DNA of 64,000 bases from assembly GCF_022829605.1 (NCBI RefSeq), contig NZ_JAKSYD010000149.1:1-64000 (forward strand), given 5' to 3'. Positions within the stretch are counted from its first letter, which is position 1, and the number at the start of each line of letters is the position of its first letter. The position numbers were made by a program, and so were the translations under genes. This DNA comes from Methylobacterium sp. E-065. GTDB taxonomy: Bacteria > Pseudomonadota > Alphaproteobacteria > Rhizobiales > Beijerinckiaceae. Positions 16,401 to 25,020 of the stretch are shown one piece after another. The notes under the pieces are model-generated. The model had not been told where the DNA came from, did no database searches, and saw only the letters and a program-made list of their open reading frames with translations.

Positions 16401-16895
16401 TCAGCCGACGACGAGCGCGCGGGCCCGGCGCATCCAGCGCAGCGAGGCCTCGACCAGCGCCGGATGCCGATGCTTGAGGATCGCCGATTTCAGGAGGGTC
16501 CTGGGCACCTCCCAGAGCTGAACGGATCCGACCGGGAAATGCGCGACATCGCCCGGGGTCAGGTGATGCCGCTTGCCATCCGCTTCGGTGATGAAGACGT
16601 CGCCGTCGAGGATCGTGATGATCTCGTCGCTGTGGTGGGTCCAGCGGAACGTGCTCGCCGTGGTGCGCCAGAGATAGACGTTCGCGCTCCCATCATGGGT
16701 TTCCGAGACTTCTGCGACCTCGGTGACGGGATCGCCCGAGACGACCCACTCCGCCGGGATCGGCGCGGGGTTGAAGGCCGCGATCCCAGCCCGCATCGCG
16801 GTGCCGGCGACCGGGCGCCCGCCCTCGTGGAGACGGATCTCCACGTAGGCGCCGGCGACGGTAAGCAGCAGGGCGGCGGCGAGGATCCTCTTCAC
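16401..16895 (-). CDS. Cupin-domain protein with N-terminal membrane anchor
   Basis: 164 residues from a GTG at 16895, preceded by AGGAG at ideal spacing; an in-frame ATG at 16967 has no ribosome binding site and would hide the signal segment. The N-terminus MKRILAAALLLTVAGAYVEI is a signal anchor or signal peptide. The cupin barrel shows RWTHHSDEIITILDGDVFITEADG (motif 1 with His-His and Glu) and LTPGDVAHFPVGS (motif 2). Metal-binding cupins of this size can be isomerases, dioxygenases or sugar-binding regulators; no specific role is seen. Its gene ends 15 bases from the end of the convergent UbiH-type gene. Confidence 0.75.
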   Translation of the reverse strand: MKRILAAALLLTVAGAYVEIRLHEGGRPVAGTAMRAGIAAFNPAPIPAEWVVSGDPVTEVAEVSETHDGSANVYLWRTTASTFRWTHHSDEIITILDGDVFITEADGKRHHLTPGDVAHFPVGSVQLWEVPRTLLKSAILKHRHPALVEASLRWMRRARALVVG

Positions 16896-17182
16896 GGCCA
16901 GCTCCTGAACGCGAGGCGCAGCACCCGCTGAAATAGCGACAGCACTGTCGTCTATTACACCGTTCATGAGAACACATTTATAGGGATTCTTACCCGTCAG
17001 GCCGGTCTATTTGCCAGTTTTGCTTAATAGGATCTGGCGTCGACCTGGCATCCACTTGATCGACGTTCTCCCGTGCGCGGACGACGCGTGTAGCCGCTTA
17101 TCCTGTGTGATGGGGGGAGCGCAGCGCTGGGGAGCGGCTGCCTCGGGCGCTCAGGATCGCACCACAGCCAACGGAACCGCAA

Positions 17183-18712
17183 TCAGCCCTCCCGCCGCCG
17201 CTCCGTGATCCAGCGCGTCGCGTCGGCCCGGGGGGCGACCACATCGGTATCGGTACGCAGTTGCGGCGAGTAGGTGGGATCCTCCGCCAGCACGTCGTGC
17301 CAGCGGCGCAGGAAGCGCGCGGTCTGTGAGCCCGGGGCGAAGCTGGTCTGGCGCGACGCGCTCTCGTGGTGCGCCATCTCGGCGAACGGCGTGTAGACGA
17401 TGCGGTAGCCGAGCTGGCGCATCTTCAGGCACAGATCGACGTCGTTGAAATCGAGGGCGAAATCCTCGTCGAAACCATTCACGGCGTCGAGCACGGCCTT
17501 GCGGGTCGCGAAGAGGGCGCCGGTCACCGCCGAGCAGTCGCGCTGGGTCAACGCCCAGTCGCCATAGGTCGGTTCCGCAGCATCCCGGTTGTACCAGGGA
17601 TGGGCGAACACGTCGAAGATGCCGCCGGTCATGCCGGCATGCTGGAGCTTGCCGTTCGGAAACAAAAGCCGGCCGCCGACGCCGCCGACGCCCCGGTCGA
17701 GCGCGAAGGTCAGCAGGGCTTCGATCCAGCCGGGCCGGCGCACCACGAGGTCGTCGTTCATCAGGATGACGAGGTCGGTCTCGGCGGCCCGCCAGAGCGT
17801 GTTCATCTTGGCGGCGTAGTTGAACCGCTCCCCCGGTGCCCGGGTCGTCAGCAGGCGAGTCACCGCGAACCGGTCGGAGCGGCCGCGATAGATGGCATCG
17901 TCGGCCACGTCGTCGCCGATCAGCACCCGGATCCAGTCGGCCGGATAAGTGCTGCGGCCGAGGCTGTCGAGCAGGTTGATCACGTGCGGCTTGGCGCCCT
18001 CCACGGGGCGGCCCTGATCGTCCTTCGGCCGGCTCTGGTTGGTCGGAACCACGAGGGTGACGGACGGGCGCGGATCGAGCGTCCGGCGGATCTCCAGCGT
18101 GTCCGGCGTCAGGCCGGGACTTGTGCGCAACGGGACGCCGGTCGTCTCGAACCAGCGGTCGAGGGCGTGGGCGCGGGCCGTGCGCGTCGCCTTCGGCCGC
18201 TCGAGCGGCGAGGCGATCAGGGTCTCGGGAATCCGATCGATCCCGATGCCGGCGGAGATCGCCCCAAGCAGGAACCGGAACCACGCGGCGCTCGGGTAGC
18301 GCTGACGGAAATCCGGGAGGAGGCCTGCGAAGGCCGCGGTACGGATCAGCAGCGGAAAGCCGATGTAATCGTCGGCCATCAGCAGAGTTGGATTGAAGGC
18401 CGGCTTGCAATGGACGCTGCGGACCTGTCCGGTGCCGTCCACCACGGCGTCGTCGCCATAGAAGATGCCGATATCGGGCCGCTCGGCCAGGGCGCGCGTG
18501 ACTTGCGCCACAAGGTCCGGGCGCAGCTCCGAGGCCGCCGGGGCGATGAACACGGCCCGGCAGGACGGCAGCTGCCGGGCGGCGATCTGGCCGAGGCGGC
18601 GCTCGTCCAAGGGGCGGAACTGCGCGTCGAGCGGCAGCGGCAGGATCGCGTCCGGCCACGCGAGCGCTTCCCAGGAGGCCGACGGGGCCGGGACCGGCTT
18701 CTTCTTCAACAC
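17183..18712 (-). CDS. Glycosyltransferase family 2 protein
   Basis: About 509 residues from a GTG at 18712 (VLKKKPVPAP), with CGGAG nine bases upstream and 19 bases after the stop of the preceding glycosyltransferase gene; the two form an operon. The catalytic GT-A domain begins at PSVTLVVPTNQSRPKDD and includes FNYAAKMNTLWRAAETDLVILMNDDLVVRRPGWIEAL with the Asp-Asp metal site, and a C-terminal half AVTGALFATRKAVLDAVNGFDEDF...LDFNDVDLCLKMRQLGYRIVYTP typical of O-antigen and rhamnan glycosyltransferases. The N-terminal 200 residues look like a degenerate second GT2-like domain (RPDIGIFYGDDAV). Likely builds a surface polysaccharide. Confidence 0.85.
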   Translation of the reverse strand: MLKKKPVPAPSASWEALAWPDAILPLPLDAQFRPLDERRLGQIAARQLPSCRAVFIAPAASELRPDLVAQVTRALAERPDIGIFYGDDAVVDGTGQVRSVHCKPAFNPTLLMADDYIGFPLLIRTAAFAGLLPDFRQRYPSAAWFRFLLGAISAGIGIDRIPETLIASPLERPKATRTARAHALDRWFETTGVPLRTSPGLTPDTLEIRRTLDPRPSVTLVVPTNQSRPKDDQGRPVEGAKPHVINLLDSLGRSTYPADWIRVLIGDDVADDAIYRGRSDRFAVTRLLTTRAPGERFNYAAKMNTLWRAAETDLVILMNDDLVVRRPGWIEALLTFALDRGVGGVGGRLLFPNGKLQHAGMTGGIFDVFAHPWYNRDAAEPTYGDWALTQRDCSAVTGALFATRKAVLDAVNGFDEDFALDFNDVDLCLKMRQLGYRIVYTPFAEMAHHESASRQTSFAPGSQTARFLRRWHDVLAEDPTYSPQLRTDTDVVAPRADATRWITERRREG

Positions 18713-18731
18713 AGGTCGCGTCTCCGGGGAA

Positions 18732-21700
18732 TCAGGACCGTTCAGCGCGGAGGCGGGATAGGCTCGCCTCCATGGCGGCCGCGACCGCGCCGGTGGACAG
18801 CCGCTCGCGGATGCGCGCCCGGGCGGCGACACCGATCCGGGCCGCCTCTCCACCCGTCACGGCCCGGGCCGCATCGGTGAGCGCCCGGGCGAGGTCGGCC
18901 TCGTCCACCTGGCCCCATTCGGCACCGCGCAGGTACGGGCCGTAGGTCTGGTCGAGGGCGGTGACCTCGGCCTTCACGGGGAAGCCGCAGGTGGCGTCGA
19001 GGAAGTCGCGGCAGCCGCCGTAATCGGTGGCGACCACGACCTTGCCCATCTCCATCGCCTCGGCGATCGTCAGGCCGAAGCCCTCCGAGGAATGCGACGA
19101 CGCGTAGACCGCGCCGAGCTCGAACAGGGCGCCGAGCTCGTTCTGCGAGAGCGGCTGGTCGATCACCACGACGTCGCCCGAGGTTCCGACGAGGTCGAGC
19201 AGCTTCTTGCCCTCCTCGGGCAGATCGAAGACGTGCTTGGTTTTGAGCACGAGCTGCCAGCCGGCTTGCCCGAGACCGGCAGCCCGGAACGCCCGGATCA
19301 GCGCGTGCGGGTTCTTGCGGGCGAGGTAGCTCGACCCGTCGAAGGCGTAGAGGATCACCCGCCTGGACGGGTCGATCGCGAAGGCCTTGCGCAGGTTCGC
19401 CTTCGCGGCGGCGCTCGCCGGCTCGCCGGCCTCGTTCTCGACCACGTAGGGCACGACATCGACCGGGATGTCGGTGATCTGCCGGAAGATCGCCGCGCAG
19501 AACTCGGTGGGCGCCCAGATCGCGTCGAGCCCGTCGACGGTGGGCAGCCAGCCGCCCGGCACGTGGGAGGTCTCCCAGACGAACAGCCCGATCTTCAGGC
19601 GCGCCTGCGCGGCTGTCGCCTGCTGCGCGTCGCTCATGAGCGAGTGCCAGCTGTCGCCGTTGAAATGCACCAGGGCGACATCCGCCGGTCCCGAGAAGGT
19701 CCGGGCCTGCCAAGCCGGCGCCACCCGGGCGTGGACGTGGAAGGGGCGCTCCATCGGGTGGATGTTCAGCGCGAACGGCGCGCGGTGGAGCGCACGGGCG
19801 TAGCTCCGGGCCGCGACCCCGAGGCCGTTGGCGTAGTTCATTGGCGAGATGAACGACACGCGCAGCGGCCGCTCCGGCGCCTCGGGTTTGCGCAGGTCCG
19901 CCCAGATCCTGGCGCCGGGATACGTGTAGGTCACGTCGAGCCGGTCGAGGTCGAAGCCGCGCTCCGCGATCGCCTCCCGCACCGCCGCACCGCCGATCGC
20001 GGCATGCTCGCCCAGGAGCGAGCGCTTCACGAACGGGAAGCCCTGGCTGAGCATGTTCTCCCAGTCGAACAGGGTACGGTTGTTGCGCGGATCGTTGACC
20101 AGCGACATGTGCTTGTTCTGCGCCGAGAACAGGCTGCGCATCCCGAGCCCCGCGGCCCGCATCCGCTGCGAGAAGGTCAGCTCGTACTCGGTGATCACCG
20201 AGTTCTTGTCCGGCCAGTTCGCCACCGACAGGAGGAAGTGATTGAACGCGTAGGACGATAGGCAGCGCCGCTTCAGGGCCAAAAAGAAGCTCTGCAGGTG
20301 ATGACTGTAATAGAAGTTGTCGGCGAGCCCGATCACCGCCTCCGGGAACGCATCGATCTTCGCCAGAAGCGCAGCGAAATCGTTCCCGTCGAGGGGCCCG
20401 ACGAGGCTGTCGTTGGCAAGGTACAGCATCTCCGAGTCGAGGAGATCGACATCCTCCAGCAGGACATGCGCCCAGGCGGCGAAATCGAAGCCCTTGTTCT
20501 CGCGCAGATAGACCGAGGCGCACAGATCCAGGATCGCCTGTGGCACCGCGTTCTTCTGCTGGTCGGCGGCGATGATCAGGACGATGTCGGCCCCGTTCTC
20601 CGCGAAGGCCTTCAAGTAGGGCTCGACATGGCCGCGGATCCGGCCCTCCGGGCAATGGGTAATGAACAGGGCCGTGCGGTTGTGCCGGCGCGGCTCCCGC
20701 TTCAGACAGGACAGGTGGGCGTCGGACGCCTCCGGCACCGTGCTGCCGGGGACGCGCCGGGTGAGCCGCCCCGCCTCCAGGCCGGTCAGCACGTAATCGA
20801 CGAGCGGGTTGAGCCCGAGGGCAGCGACCTTCGGGTAGCGGGCGAGATACCAGGGTGCGTCGAAGCGCGGTGACGGGCTGGTGCTGCGCCCGCCATCCGC
20901 GAGGAAGTGCACCAGCGGATTCTGCCCGGCGCCGTCGCCGGCGAAGTAGGACTTCGCGTACCAGCGCGTGTCGAACCAGGGTCCGGGATCCAGCCCCTCG
21001 GCGGAGCCATGCTCCAGGAAATGGACCAGGGGGTTGAGGGCGTCGGCCCGCACGGCGGTGGATTGGGCCGCGTACCAATCCGGGTCGAACAGCGGATGGG
21101 GCGCGTAGCGGCGATAGCCGCCCGCCATGACGTAGTGCTCCAGGGGCTCAAGACCGCTGGTCGCGGCCTCGGGGCAGCGCGCGCGGTAGAATTCCGCGTC
21201 GAAGATCCCGGAGCGGCGGATCAGGTCCACGTGCCGCGACAGCCCGACGAACTCCTCCGGATTGCGCAGGTAGCCCTGCTTCCGGCCGGTCTCGTAGTAG
21301 TGCGCGAGGGCATTGCCGCCGGCAGCCCGGGCGTCGGGATAGCGGGACAGGTACCAAGCCGTGTCGAACAGTGACGACGGGTCGGTGCCCGGATTGGCCA
21401 GGAAGTGCAGGAAGGCTTCTCCGCGCTGCTGCGCGCCGCCGAGATAGCGTTCGGCGTACCAGTCCGGATCGAACAGCGGGTTGGGGCGGATCCCCGCCTC
21501 GGCGCCGCGGTCGCGGTAGTGGAGCACCGGATTGATGCCCTCGGCCCGGAGCCCCGGCACGGAGTCGAGGTAAAGGTCGCCGTGGAACAGCGGGTGCGGC
21601 CAGCGCCCCTCTCGGCCGCCATGGACCGCATAGTGCACCACCGGATCGATCCCCTCTCCGACCACGTCGGGATAGCGCCGGGCGTACCATGCGGGATCGA

Positions 21701-21860
21701 ACAGGCCGGATGCCTTGACCGCCTGGATCAGGTCCGCCTGCCGGGGTTCGCCGCGGCGGCGCTTGAGCCGGCGGGTCAGCGGACGCGCGAGGGATTGCGC
21801 CGCCCCGGCGAGGCCGGCCGTTTCCGGTAATCCGGCGGCGAACACATTGCGAAGGCGCAT
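18732..21860 (-). CDS. Multidomain glycosyltransferase with eight FDxxWY repeats, RgpF domain and GT4 domain
   Basis: 1042 residues, ATG start. Residues about 50-390 hold eight degenerate repeats of 34-45 residues of the form LFDPxWYxxxYPDVxxxGxNPLxHYxxxGxxEGR. Next, about 400-650, is a rhamnan-synthesis RgpF-like domain (NRTALFITHCPEGRIRGHVEPYL, LRENKGFDFAAWAHVL, YLANDSLVGPL). The last 380 residues are a GT-B glycosyltransferase of family 4 type, with ISPMNYANGLGVAARSYARAL, VLKTKHVFD and the E-x7-E motif SEGFGLTIAEAMEMGKVVVATDYGG. Probably assembles rhamnose-containing lipopolysaccharide or capsule with the GT2 encoded 19 bases downstream. No signal peptide; cytoplasmic or peripheral membrane. 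Confidence 0.88.
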   Translation of the reverse strand: MRLRNVFAAGLPETAGLAGAAQSLARPLTRRLKRRRGEPRQADLIQAVKASGLFDPAWYARRYPDVVGEGIDPVVHYAVHGGREGRWPHPLFHGDLYLDSVPGLRAEGINPVLHYRDRGAEAGIRPNPLFDPDWYAERYLGGAQQRGEAFLHFLANPGTDPSSLFDTAWYLSRYPDARAAGGNALAHYYETGRKQGYLRNPEEFVGLSRHVDLIRRSGIFDAEFYRARCPEAATSGLEPLEHYVMAGGYRRYAPHPLFDPDWYAAQSTAVRADALNPLVHFLEHGSAEGLDPGPWFDTRWYAKSYFAGDGAGQNPLVHFLADGGRSTSPSPRFDAPWYLARYPKVAALGLNPLVDYVLTGLEAGRLTRRVPGSTVPEASDAHLSCLKREPRRHNRTALFITHCPEGRIRGHVEPYLKAFAENGADIVLIIAADQQKNAVPQAILDLCASVYLRENKGFDFAAWAHVLLEDVDLLDSEMLYLANDSLVGPLDGNDFAALLAKIDAFPEAVIGLADNFYYSHHLQSFFLALKRRCLSSYAFNHFLLSVANWPDKNSVITEYELTFSQRMRAAGLGMRSLFSAQNKHMSLVNDPRNNRTLFDWENMLSQGFPFVKRSLLGEHAAIGGAAVREAIAERGFDLDRLDVTYTYPGARIWADLRKPEAPERPLRVSFISPMNYANGLGVAARSYARALHRAPFALNIHPMERPFHVHARVAPAWQARTFSGPADVALVHFNGDSWHSLMSDAQQATAAQARLKIGLFVWETSHVPGGWLPTVDGLDAIWAPTEFCAAIFRQITDIPVDVVPYVVENEAGEPASAAAKANLRKAFAIDPSRRVILYAFDGSSYLARKNPHALIRAFRAAGLGQAGWQLVLKTKHVFDLPEEGKKLLDLVGTSGDVVVIDQPLSQNELGALFELGAVYASSHSSEGFGLTIAEAMEMGKVVVATDYGGCRDFLDATCGFPVKAEVTALDQTYGPYLRGAEWGQVDEADLARALTDAARAVTGGEAARIGVAARARIRERLSTGAVAAAMEASLSRLRAERS

Positions 21861-22269
21861 GGTGGGGTCCGGATACGCGAGAAGCCCGAACAGCTGCCCA
21901 CGCCGCGATCCGCGAGAGACATCAGAGGGTTCGGCCGGTCCGGCGATCGCAGGCGGGACCGCCCCGGCCTGGGCGCCTTCCTAAAGGTCCGGGTCGCCGA
22001 CGCCAAGACCCGGCGGCCAAGACCCGACTGTGGGACGGGTGACGCCGCCGCGCCCGGGACCCGTGGGATGGCCCCCGGAAATTCCCGCCCGTCCCTATCC
22101 TGCGGTCGCCGGCTTCGTGTACGAGCCGCGTTCACGGAAGGCGTCGGCGGCATACGCGACCCCGGCGGCCGATCCGCACCCGGAGCGATCGCGGAAGCCC
22201 GGGGTCGCGCGAGCAAAGGCGCGACGCTGCTCCGTCCGGCGCAGACCACACACGATGGAGCCTACCGCA
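21861..22269. other. Divergent intergenic region, 409 bases
   Basis: Separates the large glycosyltransferase (minus) from the Fae paralogue (plus) and must hold both promoters. I see no RNA gene, clear inverted repeat or short gene with a ribosome binding site. The glycosyltransferase start at 21860 has no recognisable Shine-Dalgarno sequence; the fae-like start has GGAG. Confidence 0.5.
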
Positions 22270-22818
22270 ATGAGTGAACGCATCATCCTCCGCGCCGGCG
22301 AAGCCCTGGTGGCGGGCGGTCCGCCGAACACCGCGGCCGAGCCCGAGGTCATCATCGGCGAGCTCGACGGACCGGTCGGCACTGCCCTGGCGACCCTGAC
22401 GGGCGATCAGGTCGTCGGCCACAGCCGCGTCTTCGCGCTGCTCAACACCGACATCATGGTCCGCCCGGTGACGCTCTGCGTCTCCAAGGTGAGCGTGACC
22501 GAGAGCAAGTACACGTCGATCCTGATGGGCACGGTGCAGTTCGCCATCGCCAACGGCGTGCTCGACGCCGTGCGGGCGGGCTACATCCCGAAGGAGAAGG
22601 CCAACGACCTCGGCATCATCTGCTCGGTCTGGCTGAGCCCGGGCGTGATCCAGGCCGAGACGGTCGACCACAAGGCGCTGTTCGAGATCCAGCGCAAGGG
22701 CATGACCGAGGCGATCCGCAAGGCCATGACCAACGAGCCCTCGATCGACTGGCTCCTCGAGAACCAGGACAAGATCGTGCACAAATACTACACGATGGGC
22801 CTCCAGGGTAAGATCTGA
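22270..22818 (+). CDS. Formaldehyde-activating enzyme paralogue (Fae2-like)
   Basis: 182 residues from the ATG at 22270, with GGAG nine bases upstream; an in-frame ATG at 22255 would add five residues. Fae condenses formaldehyde with tetrahydromethanopterin. The overall order of the Fae fold is kept: GEALV near the N-terminus, EVIIGELDGPVGTAL, RPVTLCVSKVSV, GTVQFAIANGVLDAVRAGYIPKEKANDLGIICSVW and FEIQRKGMTEAIRKAMTNEPS. From memory of the Methylorubrum extorquens enzyme, its catalytic His22 (in EVAHIDLIIG) is replaced here by AAEPEVIIG, with no His before residue 51. So this is a paralogue, probably not a standard condensing enzyme; a binding or regulatory role is possible. No methanopterin gene is adjacent. 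Confidence 0.8.
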   Translation: MSERIILRAGEALVAGGPPNTAAEPEVIIGELDGPVGTALATLTGDQVVGHSRVFALLNTDIMVRPVTLCVSKVSVTESKYTSILMGTVQFAIANGVLDAVRAGYIPKEKANDLGIICSVWLSPGVIQAETVDHKALFEIQRKGMTEAIRKAMTNEPSIDWLLENQDKIVHKYYTMGLQGKI

Positions 22819-22993
22819 CCCTGTCGCGGCTGCCCGCCGGAACACCTTCCCGCGCGCCGGACCGGGGCTCGCTTCGGCGCCCCGAATTGGCGTGCGGCGA
22901 TCCCGACCTTGCCAGCCCGGTATCATCAGCCCCACACTTACGGGATTGACCGGCGGGCCTTTCCGAAGGCCCGGGCAGGAGATGGATAGCGGC

Positions 22994-23998
<1,005 letters not shown>

Positions 23999-24101
23999 TC
24001 CGGAAGCATTTTCGAGTTAGGTGGATGCCGGCTAACATGAAGAAAATGCGTACCTTCGAGCCATCGTCGGCGCTGAGCCGCGCCGAAGGGCTCCGCTGAC
24101 G

Positions 24102-25013
24102 ATGGTCGCGACAAACGCCCTCGACGCGGGCAGACGCACCCCAGGCCGGCGCGAGAGCGAGGGCGCGACGGCCCTATCCGACAAGATGCCCCGCCTCGTC
24201 CTGGAAGCGCGGCGCGTGTCGAGCCTGCTGGCTCACGGCCTCCACGGGCGCCGCCGCGCGGGTCCCGGCGAGAGTTTCTGGCAGTTCCGTCCCTTCGTCA
24301 CCGGCGAGGCCGCCGCGCGCGTGGATTGGCGCCGCTCGGCCCGGGACGACCGGCTCTATGTGCGCGAGCGCGAATGGGAGGCGGCCCACAACATCTGGCT
24401 GTGGATCGACCGCTCGGCCTCCATGGGCTTCGTTTCGGACCTGGCCACGGCGCCCAAGGTCGAGCGCGCGCTCATCCTCGGGCTGGCTCTGGCTGATGCC
24501 TTCGTGGAGGGCGGCGAGCGGGTCGGGCTCCTCGGGCTGACCCGGGCCAGCGCGTCGCGCGGCATCGTCGAGCGTCTGGCCCAGGCCCTTGTGGCCGACA
24601 CGGCCGGCCTCACCGAGGACCTGCCGCCCCGGGCCACCCCAGCCCGCTTCGACGAGGTGGTGCTGATCGGCGACTTCCTCACCGAACCCGACCGGATCGC
24701 CGCCGCCGTTCAGAACCTCGCCGGCCGTGGGAGCCGCGGCCATCTCCTGATGGTGGTGGACCCGATCGAGGAGACCTTCCCGTTCACCGGTCAGGCCGTG
24801 TTGCACGATCTCGAAGGCAGCCTCAGCCTCGATATCGGCGACGCCGATGCCTGGGGGGCGCGCTACCGTGCCCGGATCGCCGAGCACCGGGCCGCGTTGG
24901 CGGCCATCGCCCGCGGTCAGGGCTGGACACTCACGATCCACCGCACGGACCGGCCGGCGAGCGAGGCGGCCCTGCGGCTCGCCACACTGATCGCCGCCCG
25001 CGGCACGGAGTGA
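24102..25013 (+). CDS. DUF58 domain protein
   Basis: 303 residues, ATG start, about 100 bases after moxR. The DUF58 signature is complete: GESFWQFRPFVTGEAAARVD then WRRSARDDRLYVREREWEA. A degenerate von Willebrand A metal site DRSASMGF follows (103-110). Such proteins are standard partners of MoxR ATPases and are thought to be cytoplasmic or membrane-associated substrates of them. Ends seven bases before the next gene, so translation is probably coupled. Confidence 0.9.
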   Translation: MVATNALDAGRRTPGRRESEGATALSDKMPRLVLEARRVSSLLAHGLHGRRRAGPGESFWQFRPFVTGEAAARVDWRRSARDDRLYVREREWEAAHNIWLWIDRSASMGFVSDLATAPKVERALILGLALADAFVEGGERVGLLGLTRASASRGIVERLAQALVADTAGLTEDLPPRATPARFDEVVLIGDFLTEPDRIAAAVQNLAGRGSRGHLLMVVDPIEETFPFTGQAVLHDLEGSLSLDIGDADAWGARYRARIAEHRAALAAIARGQGWTLTIHRTDRPASEAALRLATLIAARGTE

Positions 25014-25020
25014 GGCCGCC

